Assembly: GCF_013409365.1 (NCBI RefSeq)
Contig: NZ_JACCBA010000001.1
Coordinates: 8,370,001 to 8,434,000 of the forward strand
Direction: 5' to 3'
Source of the DNA: Actinomadura luteofluorescens
GTDB lineage: Bacteria > Actinomycetota > Actinomycetes > Streptosporangiales > Streptosporangiaceae
Length of the DNA stretch: 64,000 nucleotides
Shown here: piece after piece, positions 8,305-17,610 of the stretch
Position numbering within the stretch: position 1 is the stretch's first letter
Layout: each line of letters opens with the position of its first letter
Program-made: the position numbers and the translations under genes
Notes under the pieces: generated by a model
Told to the model about the DNA's origin: nothing
The model's input: the letters and a program-made list of their open reading frames with translations, nothing else
Database searches by the model: none

Positions 8305-9126
8305 TTAGGGGTGGTGCTTGCGTGGGTTGTGCCGGTTGTCTGGGCTGGGCCTTGTGCTGGGCGGTTGGTCGGGTGACGGCGAGGGAGTCGGGCCCTGGGG
8401 GAACTCGCTTGCGGACAGCCGCGCTGCAGGTCGTCCTCGTCCTGGCTGGGACGGCTTCTGAACGGCGGCCAGTATGCGGTCGTGGAGGTGACGCATGATT
8501 GCGTCGGGCTGGCCGCCGGACCAGGTCCCCAGTCTCATGGTCAGCTGTGCGAGGTCGGTGAGCGCCTGCTCGTCGGCGACGAGGCCGCTGGCAGCGGCGC
8601 GCTTGAGCCGGACGCCAATGTCGATGATCGTCGACTCGGCTCCCCGGGCACTGACGACGACACCAGCCGTTCGGGTGGAGAGTGGCGGAAACGGATCGGC
8701 CGGTTCCAGCTCGGATGCGGTGACGTGTAGACCTTGGTGGATGCCCGGCACGCGGACCGTGCACTGTGCGCCACCGTTTGGTGAGGCTGCCAGTGCGGTG
8801 ATGAAGCCGCGCCATAGCGGAAACCGCGGCTTGGCCCCTGTGGCGGTGGGCTCTTGCCGGAACTGGACTTCGCTTGCGAGCCGGAAGCGTTCGACCGGGT
8901 CGTGGGCGCGCCCGCCGCGGTCGAGTCGTTCCTGATGAAGCAGAGCCAAGGTGTCGTTCACTTTCAGGTCCCGGCGCTCGGCGTAGCGGACGAGTTGATC
9001 GAGGAGCGACTTGCTGAGCAACTCGGCCAGCAACGGGTCGGCCCGGTGGCTGGGAAGTTTGTCGGGCAGGACTTGCCGCTGGTAGGTGTCGAGCGCGTTG
9101 GCGACTGCCTCTTCATGTTCGCGCAT
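8305..9126 (-). CDS. Unknown protein, family A paralogue 3
   Basis: This 273-residue protein is closest to the 9162-9953 product. Both share RGG followed by a FRL..EVQFR strand, RGFITEL/RGFITAL, a C.(L/V)RVPG motif, and a helix with LATWSG/LGTWSGG. The N-terminal helix carries ALDTYQRQVL and SLLDQLVRYAERRDLKV. The C-terminal 40 residues are Pro/Ser/Arg-rich and probably disordered. The ATG follows GGAGGTACTAG. No catalytic or nucleotide-binding motif is visible. Placement inside the transfer operon suggests an accessory role in conjugation or maintenance. Confidence 0.78.
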   Translation of the reverse strand: MREHEEAVANALDTYQRQVLPDKLPSHRADPLLAELLSKSLLDQLVRYAERRDLKVNDTLALLHQERLDRGGRAHDPVERFRLASEVQFRQEPTATGAKPRFPLWRGFITALAASPNGGAQCTVRVPGIHQGLHVTASELEPADPFPPLSTRTAGVVVSARGAESTIIDIGVRLKRAAASGLVADEQALTDLAQLTMRLGTWSGGQPDAIMRHLHDRILAAVQKPSQPGRGRPAARLSASEFPQGPTPSPSPDQPPSTRPSPDNRHNPRKHHP

Positions 9127-9161
9127 CTAGTACCTCCGGATAACTGAGCGGGTAGGGCCGA

Positions 9162-9953
9162 TCACCTAAAGCGGAGAGGCGGGTTCGGGTCTGGCGGCTT
9201 GGGCCGGTGGGCCGCTGACGTGGTGAGCTGCTCGCCGGCCAGGCTGGCGGCGATGCCGTTCGGGAATGCTGCTGCGGCGCGGCGAGCGGCTGGTGAGCGG
9301 TGATCCGACAATGGCGGGGAGAGTCTCGCCTGGTAGCGGAGGTGGTGCAGGACCCCTTGGGGAGTCGTGCCGGACCAGGTGGCCAGGGCGGTGGCCAGCT
9401 CGTCCAGATCCGCGAGCACCTCAGGAGCAGGAGCGGTGTCCGGCTTGCTCGTCAGGCCACCGAGGATCTCGATGATGGTGTCTTCGGCCTCCAGTGCGGA
9501 GAAGACGATTCCGCAGGTACGAGTCCGCACAGGGACCAGCCGGATAGCCGGTTGAAGCTGCGAGGTGATGGTGTGCTGCGGGTCGATGAGCCCCGGGACG
9601 CGCAGGACGCATTCGGCGTCCTGCCTGGAGCCGGGTGACTTCAGTTCGGTGATGAAGCCGCGGTGCTCGTCGGCGCCTCGGTCGCGGAACTGGACTTCGG
9701 TGTTGAGGCGGAAGCTGTAGCGAGGGTTGATGAGGGCCCCGCCGCGGTCGATGCGGGCTTGGACGAGGGCGTCCAGGAGGTCGACGACGTCCAGGTGGTT
9801 GCTCTCGCCGTAGGTGATGAGGTCGACGACCAGGGCGTGCACAAGCCCTTCGGCTTCTGCGTGGTCGTTGTGGTGCCCATGGGCGAGATCCCCGAACAGG
9901 TGCTGTTCGTAGGCTTCCAGCGCCAGGGCAGCGGCGGCCATGCGTCCAGTCAT
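9162..9953 (-). CDS. Unknown protein, family A paralogue 4
   Basis: This 263-residue protein is the first of the four tandem family A genes after the DUF4913 gene. It has the shared N-terminal helix (LALEAYEQHLF), a helix with LVHALVVDLITYGESNHLDV, the strands SFRLNTEVQFRD and HRGFITELKS, CVLRVPG, and LATALATWSGTTPQGVLHHL. An AAAAFP motif precedes a basic, Pro-rich tail. The ATG is preceded by AGGAGGCCCGT. It is 40 bases downstream of DUF4913. The pattern of one helical and one barrel-like half is shared by the family, but the fold is not identified. Confidence 0.78.
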   Translation of the reverse strand: MTGRMAAAALALEAYEQHLFGDLAHGHHNDHAEAEGLVHALVVDLITYGESNHLDVVDLLDALVQARIDRGGALINPRYSFRLNTEVQFRDRGADEHRGFITELKSPGSRQDAECVLRVPGLIDPQHTITSQLQPAIRLVPVRTRTCGIVFSALEAEDTIIEILGGLTSKPDTAPAPEVLADLDELATALATWSGTTPQGVLHHLRYQARLSPPLSDHRSPAARRAAAAFPNGIAASLAGEQLTTSAAHRPKPPDPNPPLRFR

Positions 9954-9993
9954 ACGGGCCTCCTGCCAGCGGTTCGCAGCGTGCGAGTCGAGT

Positions 9994-10407
9994 TCATGCG
10001 TCCGCCGCGGCGAGGTCGTCCTGGTCGACGCCCAGCCACCAGGCGGGGACCGGGATGATGCGTGCCTGGTGCGGGGCCAGATGCTCGTTCTCGGTGCACT
10101 GGTAGAAGGGGCCGCGCGGTCCCAGCAAGACGGGGATCTGGTGGTCGAGGTGGTCGCGGTACCACAGGGCCATGCCGGTGGCGCCCTGGAGCCGCATCGC
10201 CTCCCAGGAGAACCACAGGGCGGTGAGGCGTGAGATGGCTTCGCCGTGCCGCCACCATTCGGCGCACCAGCGGAATTCGCCGCCGAGGGTACGCCGGTAC
10301 ATCGGGACGAAGTGCTGGGTCACCCAGGCGGTGACATCCGGATACAGCGGCTTGAGACGCTGGTCGTTCGTGCGTGGCGTGTCGGGGTGGGACTCGGGGT
10401 GAGACAT
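9994..10407 (-). CDS. DUF4913 family protein
   Basis: This 137-residue protein matches the DUF4913 pattern known from actinomycete plasmids and integrative elements. Tryptophan-rich motifs appear in order: VTAWVTQHFVPMYRRTL, FRWCAEWWRHGEAISRL, ALWFSWEAMR, ALWYRDHLDHQIPVL and GPFYQCTENEHL. The family is linked to conjugation modules but its biochemistry is not established. I chose ATG 10407 because GGAGGCTCC lies directly before it; a longer frame to 10512 lacks such a site. It sits between the VirD4-like gene and the family A paralogues. Confidence 0.85.
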   Translation of the reverse strand: MSHPESHPDTPRTNDQRLKPLYPDVTAWVTQHFVPMYRRTLGGEFRWCAEWWRHGEAISRLTALWFSWEAMRLQGATGMALWYRDHLDHQIPVLLGPRGPFYQCTENEHLAPHQARIIPVPAWWLGVDQDDLAAADA

Positions 10408-10462
10408 GGAGCCTCCAGAGCCTTCGAGGTGTGCATGCAAGGGCCTTTCTCGGACGGGGGGA

Positions 10463-12256
10463 TCAGTTGATGCCGCGGTGGTAATGGCGGCGGGCGGCAT
10501 CGGCGATGGCAACGTCGGCGGTCTTGATCGCCTGGTTGATGGCTGCGGCGTGTGGTCCGGCGTACCAGGGGCGCAGGCGGATGAGGGCGGGTTTGGTGCC
10601 CGTCGCGAGCAGTAGCGCGGTGCCGGTGGGCAGGGCGCGGATGTCGGCGGCTTCGAGGATGTCCTGGCGGCGCAGCGAAATCTGCTCGCTGGCGCGTCCC
10701 TCGCTGTAGGTGATGGACCGGACGGGCACGTCGTGCTGGCCGATGAGGGTCGCCAGGTCGCGGACGAGGCGGGGCGAGTCGATGCCGGCGCCGATGAGTT
10801 TGCGGGTTGCGGCGCCCCACAGGGCGGCCATACCAGGCTCGCCCCAGACGGTGACGCCCTGCTCGTAGCTCTGCAGGATGGTGACCGGGATGATGCCGCG
10901 CGAGCCGAGGTGGGAGTAGAGCTGCGGGAGGTCGGCGATGCGGCAGATGTTGGCGGCCTCGTCCAGCGTGACGATGAGCGGCGGGTCCAGGCGTCCGCCA
11001 GCTTGTTCGGCGCGGCGCTCGGCGGCGCGCATGGTGGTGTCGGTGAGCGCGGCGATCAGCGGAGCCGCCGCCGAGAGCGACTTCGACAGCAGATACAGCG
11101 TGTCGCGGGAGCTCGCGAACGCGTCCGGGTCGAAGACCGGCAGGTCGCGGTCGGGGGTTACCCAGGCAAGGATTTCCTGGTCGCGCAGTGCCTTGGCCGC
11201 CGTCCGAGCGGTCTGGTAGATGCCGTCCCGCGTCTCAACGGCCCCGTTCTGCGTGCCTTTGAGTGAGGAGGCCATGAGCTGGAAGCCGGCCTTCTGAAGC
11301 AGCTCGATCGGCGTGGGGACGGCTGGCTCGTCCAGCCACTGCGCTACGTGGTGGAGTGAGCGGCCGGAGGTCGCGGCGGCCAGGAACAAGGCGCACAGCA
11401 GGTCTTGCGCGGCGGGCCCCCACAGGTCTTTCTTCTGGCCGTCGTCGACGGTGAGGACGAAGTGCCCGGCGAGCCGGTGGGCATCCTCGACGGTGGACAG
11501 GCCAGCGAGCGGGTTCCACCACCAGTCTTGCGGCTGATAGGTGATGTGCTGCGGATCGAACAGCCAGATCTTCCCGCCGGTGCGCTTGGCGCGGACGGTG
11601 GCGATCGCTGACCATAGATCGGCTTTATTGCTGGTCGCGATGACGGGGCCCGGCGCCGAGAGGGCGTGCGGGATCGACTGGGTGGTCGTCTTGCCCGACC
11701 GCGGCGCCATGAACGCGACCACGGTGTCCTCGAACGAGGCGAACAACGTCTGGCCGGAACGTTCGCCGGGGAGAAGGACGTCGCCCAGGACGAGGCCAAT
11801 GTCGTCCCGGTCCAGCTCTTCTGGGGCGAACTTGGCGAGCGAACGTCTCAGCGCGATGGCCTTGCGTGCGGTCGCGTCGGGTTGAAGGGCGCTCAGGCCC
11901 GGGTTGTCGGCGAGCGCGGCGACAGCATCTCCAGGCTGGGGCAGGCGCGCAGCTATGCGCGAGCAGACCACCCAGGCGCCGCTCATCAGCGCGGTAACCA
12001 GGAGCGCGAGGATGAGAAGGACCAGCGGTGTCGGTGTTCCCGGCCACGTAGTGTCGGTCTGGCCTTTGGTGAGGGCGACCGCGAAATCGGAGCCGAAGGG
12101 CATGACCGTCCCGCCCGTCGCGACTGCACACACCTTGGCAGCGATCCACACGACCCACAGCACGACGATGGGCGTCCAGCAGGCGGCCAGCACCAGCCAT
12201 CCGGCACCCGCGTTGGAATGCCACAGCGACGCCCGCGGCCCCAGCGCCCGTGTCAT
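10463..12256 (-). CDS. VirD4/TraG-like type IV coupling protein ATPase
   Basis: This 597-residue membrane ATPase is expected to dock DNA substrates to the conjugation channel. Two transmembrane segments lie near the N-terminus (about residues 18-40 and 65-90). A Walker A motif appears at about residue 185 (APRSGKTTT) and a Walker B at about 428 (LIVTLDEAAN), followed by TILQSYEQG, as in the TraG/VirD4 family. Length is normal for the family. The ATG at 12256 overlaps the stop of the VirB4-like gene in an ATGA arrangement. An apparent longer frame to 13651 is antisense shadow and was not used. Confidence 0.92.
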   Translation of the reverse strand: MTRALGPRASLWHSNAGAGWLVLAACWTPIVVLWVVWIAAKVCAVATGGTVMPFGSDFAVALTKGQTDTTWPGTPTPLVLLILALLVTALMSGAWVVCSRIAARLPQPGDAVAALADNPGLSALQPDATARKAIALRRSLAKFAPEELDRDDIGLVLGDVLLPGERSGQTLFASFEDTVVAFMAPRSGKTTTQSIPHALSAPGPVIATSNKADLWSAIATVRAKRTGGKIWLFDPQHITYQPQDWWWNPLAGLSTVEDAHRLAGHFVLTVDDGQKKDLWGPAAQDLLCALFLAAATSGRSLHHVAQWLDEPAVPTPIELLQKAGFQLMASSLKGTQNGAVETRDGIYQTARTAAKALRDQEILAWVTPDRDLPVFDPDAFASSRDTLYLLSKSLSAAAPLIAALTDTTMRAAERRAEQAGGRLDPPLIVTLDEAANICRIADLPQLYSHLGSRGIIPVTILQSYEQGVTVWGEPGMAALWGAATRKLIGAGIDSPRLVRDLATLIGQHDVPVRSITYSEGRASEQISLRRQDILEAADIRALPTGTALLLATGTKPALIRLRPWYAGPHAAAINQAIKTADVAIADAARRHYHRGIN

Positions 12257-13698
12257 CCAACACCCCGGATGGCCTGGTCGGTGTCGTAGAGGTCGGTTTC
12301 GGGGCCGACGAGGGAGAGTTCGACGGGGATGCCGAGGCGTTCGCCGGTCTTGATGAGGTACTTGCCGCGCCCGGGGTGGCGGGCACCAGGCTGCCAGGAG
12401 TCGGGTGCCGACCAGGAGGTGACCAGGCGCTGTTCGGGGCCCGTGAGCGGGGTGATCTCGTGGACGCGAGCCAGTTCGCGTGGCGGGAGCCCGGCCAAAA
12501 CGGTGATGGCGGAGCGGTCGGCGAAGCCCTTGGCCTTGGCGCGGTCTTCCTCGGTGGCCAGGGCGTCCAGGTCGGCGAGCGAGTGGGTGATCATGATGGA
12601 GGCGATGCCTTTGGCGCGGTTGAGGCGGGTCAGGGCGTCGGCGTGCTCGACCAGGCCGGGGGCGCCGCGCAGCGCCCGCCAGAGTTCGTCCATGACGCCC
12701 AGGTAGGAGCGGCGTGGGGCGGCGCCGAGGTCGGCGAGGGCGGTGGCGGCGTCGACCATGCCGAAGGCGTAGGCCCAGGTGCACAGCATTGCGGCCGTGA
12801 GCAGTTTGTCGCCGGCGGCTCGCACGCGGGAGATGTCGACGCTGATCGCTGGTGCGTCCAGGTTCAGCGGGCGGGTGGTGGGGGAGTCGAAGACGCCGGC
12901 GAGCGATCCGGAGATGAGGAGGTCGAGGGTGAAGACCAGGTCGCGGGTCTGGGCACGGTAGGACTCGGCGGAGTCGGTGCGGGTTGCTGAGCGCAGCTCG
13001 TCGGGGCCTTGTTCCAGGATGCGCAGGACGTCCACGACGGTGGGGTCGTGGGCCAGGCGCTCGTCGAGGAGGTCGATGGCGCGGCCGAGGACGACTTCCT
13101 CGGCATTGGTGATGCGGGCTTCGCGGACGAGCGTCGCCAGCGCCAGCAGCAGGGAGAGCCGTCGAGACCGCACTTCCCACCGCAGAGTTTCGGCGTCTGC
13201 GCTGCTGAGGCGTTGCCGTGCCTGGTCCAGAGGGCCGGCGTCGAGAGGGTTGATGCGGTCGAAACCGCGGCCGACGCGGATGACTTGGCCGCCCAGGTAC
13301 TCGACCAGCAGGGTGTAGTCGGGTTTGGTGTCGCCGAGGATGATCGGTGTGGTGCCGGTGGCGACGGCGCCGGTGACCAGGCGCTTGACGAGGGTGGATT
13401 TTCCGGTGCCGGGTTGGCCGAGGACGAACATGCCCGGGTTGGTGACCAGGCCTTCGCGGAGCCAGGCCAGCGGGTCGAGGCAGACGACCTCGCCCCAGAG
13501 CTGGTGGCGTCCGATCGGGGTTCCGGCGGTGGGTGTTCCTGAGCCGGCGGTGAATGGGTACAGACCGCAGACTTGGCTGGTGGTGGCCTGGAACTCCGGG
13601 GCGGCTTCGACGTGCGCGGCGCGTCCGGTACCTGGACCGCGCCAGCCCCACGGCGGGGCGAGCGGCTCGGACATCGCTGCGGTTTCGGCGTTGGGCAA
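12253..13698 (-). CDS. VirB4/TraC-like conjugation ATPase
   Basis: This protein of about 481 residues should energise assembly of the transfer channel at the inner face of the membrane. A Walker A motif is at about residue 91 (VLGQPGTGKSTLVKR) and a Walker B at about 336 (YLGVMDELWRAL), with SIMITHSLADL downstream. It covers mainly the ATPase half of a classical VirB4; the N-terminal half may be supplied by the SCO6880-like protein. The start is probably TTG 13698, eight bases after GGAGG; ATG 13674 is an alternative without a ribosome site. Confidence 0.9.
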   Translation of the reverse strand: MPNAETAAMSEPLAPPWGWRGPGTGRAAHVEAAPEFQATTSQVCGLYPFTAGSGTPTAGTPIGRHQLWGEVVCLDPLAWLREGLVTNPGMFVLGQPGTGKSTLVKRLVTGAVATGTTPIILGDTKPDYTLLVEYLGGQVIRVGRGFDRINPLDAGPLDQARQRLSSADAETLRWEVRSRRLSLLLALATLVREARITNAEEVVLGRAIDLLDERLAHDPTVVDVLRILEQGPDELRSATRTDSAESYRAQTRDLVFTLDLLISGSLAGVFDSPTTRPLNLDAPAISVDISRVRAAGDKLLTAAMLCTWAYAFGMVDAATALADLGAAPRRSYLGVMDELWRALRGAPGLVEHADALTRLNRAKGIASIMITHSLADLDALATEEDRAKAKGFADRSAITVLAGLPPRELARVHEITPLTGPEQRLVTSWSAPDSWQPGARHPGRGKYLIKTGERLGIPVELSLVGPETDLYDTDQAIRGVG

Positions 13699-13714
13699 GC
13701 TCGGTTCCTCCGGT

Positions 13715-15190
13715 TCAGTGCAAGAGGCGGCGAGACAGTTCGGGTGGGCAGATGCCGCACGGCAGGGTGGTGGCGAATCCGGCGGCCTGGCTGCCCCACA
13801 GGCGGCGGAGCCGAATCTTGGCCGAGTCGGCCGACGCCTCCACATGGGCCACGGCGCGTTGAAGCTGGCCGGGATCGGTGACGGTGACGGTCGCGTACAA
13901 CGAGACCAGGCAGACCCCGGCGCCCATGGCTTCCTCGGCGGCGGCCTGCCGGGCGCGGGCGGCGTCCCAGCTGTCGCGCGCGGTCTCGTCGCGGCCGGTG
14001 CGGCGCCGGAACTGGGCACGGAACGCCGCCGCGTTGACCTCCTGTTGCAGGACGCGGCTCGCCGCCGCGGCGGGCAACGCCCGGTACTGCAGGGTGACGC
14101 GCTTGGGGAACGGGCCGGGCGCGACCAGCCTGGCCAGGACGTCGGAGCGCACGTTCTGACGGGGTGGCTCGTGCCACGCCCAGCTCACCGAGTGCCCGCC
14201 GTCATGCTCGAAGTGGGTGGTGTGCTCGGTCGCTGCGACCGGTCCGGCATCAGCCCACGACAGGATCTCCTCGGAGTTCGGGCGGGCGAGCAGCCGGTTC
14301 ACCTCACCGCGCGCGTCGGGGTCGAAGGCGATCCGTACCGCCCCGGCGATCTCGGCTGCGGTGGCGCGTCCCAGCACGGACACACCGCAGCCACCGAGAC
14401 GTGACGCCAGCCCGTCCAGCGTGCGGCCCAGTTCGGCGACCGCCTCGAACAGGTCCTTCGGGCCGGCCGCGGACGCCTTGGGATCGAAGGTGATCGAGAC
14501 GCGGGTGTCGACATCGGCGGCTGCTGCGGGGGCTGTGCGGACGAGCTCGCTCATGATGACGCGGGCCGGTTCCGGCGCGGTGTCCACGACGGCGCGGTCG
14601 ACGGCGTCGGCGAGGGTAGAGCCGGGCTCGGGCGCGGTGTCGACCGTCACGCTCACCCAGCGCACGGCGGGCATGTGCCCGAGTGCGGCGAGCCAGCCGC
14701 CCCAGGCGGCGACCCAGGTGTCGGCGTCGCTGCGGTCGGCCAGCCACGTCGAGGCGGGGACGACGCGGAGGGTGGCGGTCAGCAGGCCGGCGCGGCGGTC
14801 CCACACGATTCCGTACCGGCCGCCGTAGCCGTCCTCGGCGCTGAGCAGTGTCAGTGGCGCGAGAACGCCCGGGAGTTGGAACGCGCGCGGGTGCTCGATG
14901 ACGACACCGGCCCGGTAGCGGGTGTGGCCGCGCCACACGCCCCAACGCCAGCGGCACCGCGCCAGAACGACGCGCGCCAGGGGCACGCCACCGACCCGGA
15001 TCAGGCTGAGCGCGCCACTGATCAGGACGGGCGGGATTAGGTAGACCAGGATCCGTGGGGCGGTGGCCGCGATCAGCACGAGCAGCATCGCGGTGCCGAG
15101 CGCGATGAAGGTCGAGGTGGTGTCCAGGCCGAGCAGGCCGATGCCCTGGCGGCGTCGCCAGCCGCCGTAGGTGCGGATGTCATGCTCCAC
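13715..15190 (-). CDS. SCO6880-family conjugation membrane protein
   Basis: This protein of about 491 residues resembles the SCO6880 family found beside VirB4-like ATPases in actinomycete mobile elements. Two adjacent transmembrane segments occur near the N-terminus (STFIALGTAMLLVLIAA, ILVYLIPPVLISGALSLI). A soluble domain follows, with VVPASTWLADRSDADTW and VSVTVDTAPEPGS. The family is thought to be the N-terminal partner of the VirB4 ATPase. The GTG at 15190 overlaps the upstream gene's end by 11 bases; GTG 15199 is also possible. Confidence 0.85.
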   Translation of the reverse strand: MEHDIRTYGGWRRRQGIGLLGLDTTSTFIALGTAMLLVLIAATAPRILVYLIPPVLISGALSLIRVGGVPLARVVLARCRWRWGVWRGHTRYRAGVVIEHPRAFQLPGVLAPLTLLSAEDGYGGRYGIVWDRRAGLLTATLRVVPASTWLADRSDADTWVAAWGGWLAALGHMPAVRWVSVTVDTAPEPGSTLADAVDRAVVDTAPEPARVIMSELVRTAPAAAADVDTRVSITFDPKASAAGPKDLFEAVAELGRTLDGLASRLGGCGVSVLGRATAAEIAGAVRIAFDPDARGEVNRLLARPNSEEILSWADAGPVAATEHTTHFEHDGGHSVSWAWHEPPRQNVRSDVLARLVAPGPFPKRVTLQYRALPAAAASRVLQQEVNAAAFRAQFRRRTGRDETARDSWDAARARQAAAEEAMGAGVCLVSLYATVTVTDPGQLQRAVAHVEASADSAKIRLRRLWGSQAAGFATTLPCGICPPELSRRLLH

Positions 15191-16562
15191 CGCCGCCACC
15201 GCCTTCCCCGGCGGCGCCGGTCGGTCCGTCCAGACCGCCGTTGCCAACCCAGCGGATGGCGTCCTCACCGCGGCGGCGTTCACGGTCGGCCGCGCGGATG
15301 CCGGTAGGACCGACCGGTTCGCCGTGACCGCCGTCAGGCGGAGCCCACCCGTGACCGCCCTGCGCAGGCTGGCCTGCCTCAGGAGAACCGGTTCCTTCGG
15401 GGGAGCTGGAATCGGAAGAGTTATGGCCGAGACCGCCGGCCGGTGCCGATGTGTCATGGGGGTGACCGGGCGGGGAAGACGGCTGGTCGGCGGAGTCGGC
15501 GGTGGACGGTGGCTGCGCTGGGGGACTTTGGTCGCCGAGTTGCTGGTCGAGGTAGTCGGCGTGCTCGCCTGCCGAGTCCGACCGTCCGCCCGATGCGCCC
15601 AGGGCACCGTAGGCGCGCAACGCGCCCAACGCGGTCGCGCTGCCCATCAGCGCGCCGAGGATCCCGCCGCCGGTGCTCGATTCGGTGCCGCCGGTCGTCC
15701 AGGTGAAGAACTTCAGCAGTACAGGGAAGGCGATCAGGCTGATCAGCATCATCGTGAACCCCATCAGGATCACGCGCATGTCCTTGCCCTTGCCGACGAG
15801 CGTGAACGCCGTCGCGTACACCGCTGCCGCGGCGGGCTTGTAGAAGATCAGCGCGAGCATCCAGCCGGCCACACGGGTGAACCACGATCGGGTTGAAGTG
15901 GTGATCATGCCTGCGGCCGCCAGCGGCAGCAGCCCGGCCAAAATGACCAGCGCCGCTCCGCGGAACAGCAGCAGGATCGCCTGGATGATGCCGATGATCA
16001 GCGCGATGAGGCAGAGGAGGAGTACCAGCGCGGCCGGTGTCCCGCTCGGCATCATCACGATCTGGGTCATTCGCTTGGCGAAGTCACCCTGTGAGGACGC
16101 GTTCAGCACCCAGCCCGACCATTGATCGCCCCACTGCAGCAGCAGGTTCGGAAGGACGGTGCCGATCACGGTGACCGTCGCGAGCACGACCAGGCCGCGT
16201 CCGGCGTCGATCAGCGGAACCGCCTTGCGCGACAGCGCCATGCGCGCGGCGACCGCCAGCAACGCCAGTGCCGCGACCGCGATCGTCAGGGGTTGGACCA
16301 GGAGTTGCAGGTATCTGATCGCCGGCTCGCCCTCCAGGTCGGGGGAGGGGGTCTTGACCCACCAGGCGGCGGTGTTGGAGATCAGCCAGCCGACCGCCGA
16401 CTGGAACGACTTGGCCGCCTCGTCCAGCATGTGCCCGCCGACCATGGCAGGGATGTCCGGTACCCCGGGCAGAGATGGGCCCCCTCCGCCGTGGCCGTCG
16501 TTGTCGACCGGCTGGACGCAGGCCGGGTCCATGACCGGTGAGCACGGATCGAACGGAAACAT
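15180..16562 (-). CDS. VirB6/TrbL-like polytopic membrane protein
   Basis: This 460-residue protein has about six transmembrane segments between residues 75 and 320, for example LTIAVAALALLAVAA, LVLLLCLIALIIGIIQAILL and GFTMMLISLIAFPVLLKFF. A disordered Gly/Pro/Ser/Asp-rich tail of about 130 residues follows, ending in a Gly run. This is the layout of TrbL/VirB6-type channel components. The ATG shares one base with the stop of the upstream gene (TGATG). Similarity is by topology and operon position more than by sequence motifs. Confidence 0.82.
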   Translation of the reverse strand: MFPFDPCSPVMDPACVQPVDNDGHGGGGPSLPGVPDIPAMVGGHMLDEAAKSFQSAVGWLISNTAAWWVKTPSPDLEGEPAIRYLQLLVQPLTIAVAALALLAVAARMALSRKAVPLIDAGRGLVVLATVTVIGTVLPNLLLQWGDQWSGWVLNASSQGDFAKRMTQIVMMPSGTPAALVLLLCLIALIIGIIQAILLLFRGAALVILAGLLPLAAAGMITTSTRSWFTRVAGWMLALIFYKPAAAAVYATAFTLVGKGKDMRVILMGFTMMLISLIAFPVLLKFFTWTTGGTESSTGGGILGALMGSATALGALRAYGALGASGGRSDSAGEHADYLDQQLGDQSPPAQPPSTADSADQPSSPPGHPHDTSAPAGGLGHNSSDSSSPEGTGSPEAGQPAQGGHGWAPPDGGHGEPVGPTGIRAADRERRRGEDAIRWVGNGGLDGPTGAAGEGGGGGGA

Positions 16563-17308
16563 CAGGCGCCCCCGCTCGGGAAGCGGACATAGCCGTCCGG
16601 CGAATCGACGGGGGCCGCTGTTCCGACCCATGTTCCGCCCGGGGGAGCCAGGAGACGCCAGTCACCGTCCTGCCACTGCAACTGGAACCGGGCTACGGCA
16701 CGGACCGTCACATCGCTGTCGCCCGGACCCGCCGACACCAGATCCAGGCTCGCCGCCTCGGGCGAATAGCCCTGCCAACGGAACGCCTCCAGCACGACAT
16801 ATCCGCGGCTGAGCAAGGCGCCATCGGGCCGGTCGCCCCTCAAACGCTCGTAGGCCCTGCGTGTCGCATCAAGCAGGATGCTCGCATCGGGGCCGGTGAC
16901 CTGCCGCTCGATGGTCGGACCGAATACTCTGCTGCCCCACTGCACGTTGGCGCGCACCGCGATATGGATCGCGGCCAGCAAGGCCCCGCGCGGCGTCCTG
17001 GCGAACCCCGACGCCAGATCGCCGGCCGTGTTGCGTGGCCCGTCCTCAGCGGAGTAGGGCAGGAGAACGCCGTGGTAGTCCCGCCACGGCACACCGGCGA
17101 AGGAAACTGGCGGCGCGCTGACCATGTGCCCGGCTCGCGCCGTCGTTCGCACGATCACTGGAGTCGTCACGGGTGGCGTCCTGAAGGCTGGAGGCGCCAG
17201 AAGCCCCACCAGGACTCCGCAGCCGATCACCGACGTCGCGATGACCGGGCCTCGGCGCCACCAAGCCACGCGGTCCGACGGGTTCACGTCCTCCTTCGCC
17301 CGGGTCAT
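16562..17308 (-). CDS. Single-pass membrane protein of the conjugation operon (VirB8-like position)
   Basis: This 248-residue protein has one transmembrane segment at about residues 22-40 after a basic N-terminus, then an extracytoplasmic domain. A short N-terminal anchor with an NTF2-like outer domain is typical of VirB8-type proteins. The stretch LASGFARTPRGALLAAIH and the C-terminal VARFQLQWQDGDWRLL fit such a fold, but no diagnostic motif is visible. The ATG overlaps the upstream stop by four bases (ATGA), so it is translationally coupled to the small membrane gene. Confidence 0.75.
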   Translation of the reverse strand: MTRAKEDVNPSDRVAWWRRGPVIATSVIGCGVLVGLLAPPAFRTPPVTTPVIVRTTARAGHMVSAPPVSFAGVPWRDYHGVLLPYSAEDGPRNTAGDLASGFARTPRGALLAAIHIAVRANVQWGSRVFGPTIERQVTGPDASILLDATRRAYERLRGDRPDGALLSRGYVVLEAFRWQGYSPEAASLDLVSAGPGDSDVTVRAVARFQLQWQDGDWRLLAPPGGTWVGTAAPVDSPDGYVRFPSGGA

Positions 17309-17610
17309 TTGAAGAACACCCCGACGATCGGAGCCGCCGTCGCCGCCAGACTCAGCCCGCCCAGCACCCACGGGATGCCGGTCGCTCCGTCGGCCGCGAA
17401 CGTGGACCGGTTCTTGCGGCCGATGGCCATCTGACCCGCGCAGATGAACAAGCCGGCGACGCCGCAGATCAGCACGCCCCACTTGCCCCACGACAGCAGC
17501 GTCGCCATCTTGCTATCCAGCCCAGGCGGGGGAGCCGGGGGCGGATCGGGCACATCGACATCCATGCCTACGAGCGGGACCGCGGTGAGCAGGGAGGAGA
17601 TCAGAGTCAT
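17305..17610 (-). CDS. Small two-span membrane protein (VirB2/TrbC-like position)
   Basis: This 101-residue protein has a short N-terminus, a Pro-rich linker (VPDPPPAPPPGLD) and two hydrophobic segments (WGVLICGVAGLFICAGQMAI, WVLGGLSLAATAAPIVGVFF). The size and two-helix hairpin topology match pilin-like VirB2/TrbC proteins, though no cleavage site is obvious. Its ATG overlaps the stop of the P-loop gene by four bases, and its own stop overlaps the next start by four. The pilin role is inferred from size and place in the operon. Confidence 0.72.
   Translation of the reverse strand: MTLISSLLTAVPLVGMDVDVPDPPPAPPPGLDSKMATLLSWGKWGVLICGVAGLFICAGQMAIGRKNRSTFAADGATGIPWVLGGLSLAATAAPIVGVFFK

Noticed and set aside
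12257-13651. Extension of the VirD4-like frame for a further 460 codons
   Set aside because: The extension is an Arg/Pro-rich shadow of the VirB4-like gene. The ATGA overlap at 12253-12256 and the normal VirD4 N-terminus mark the true start.
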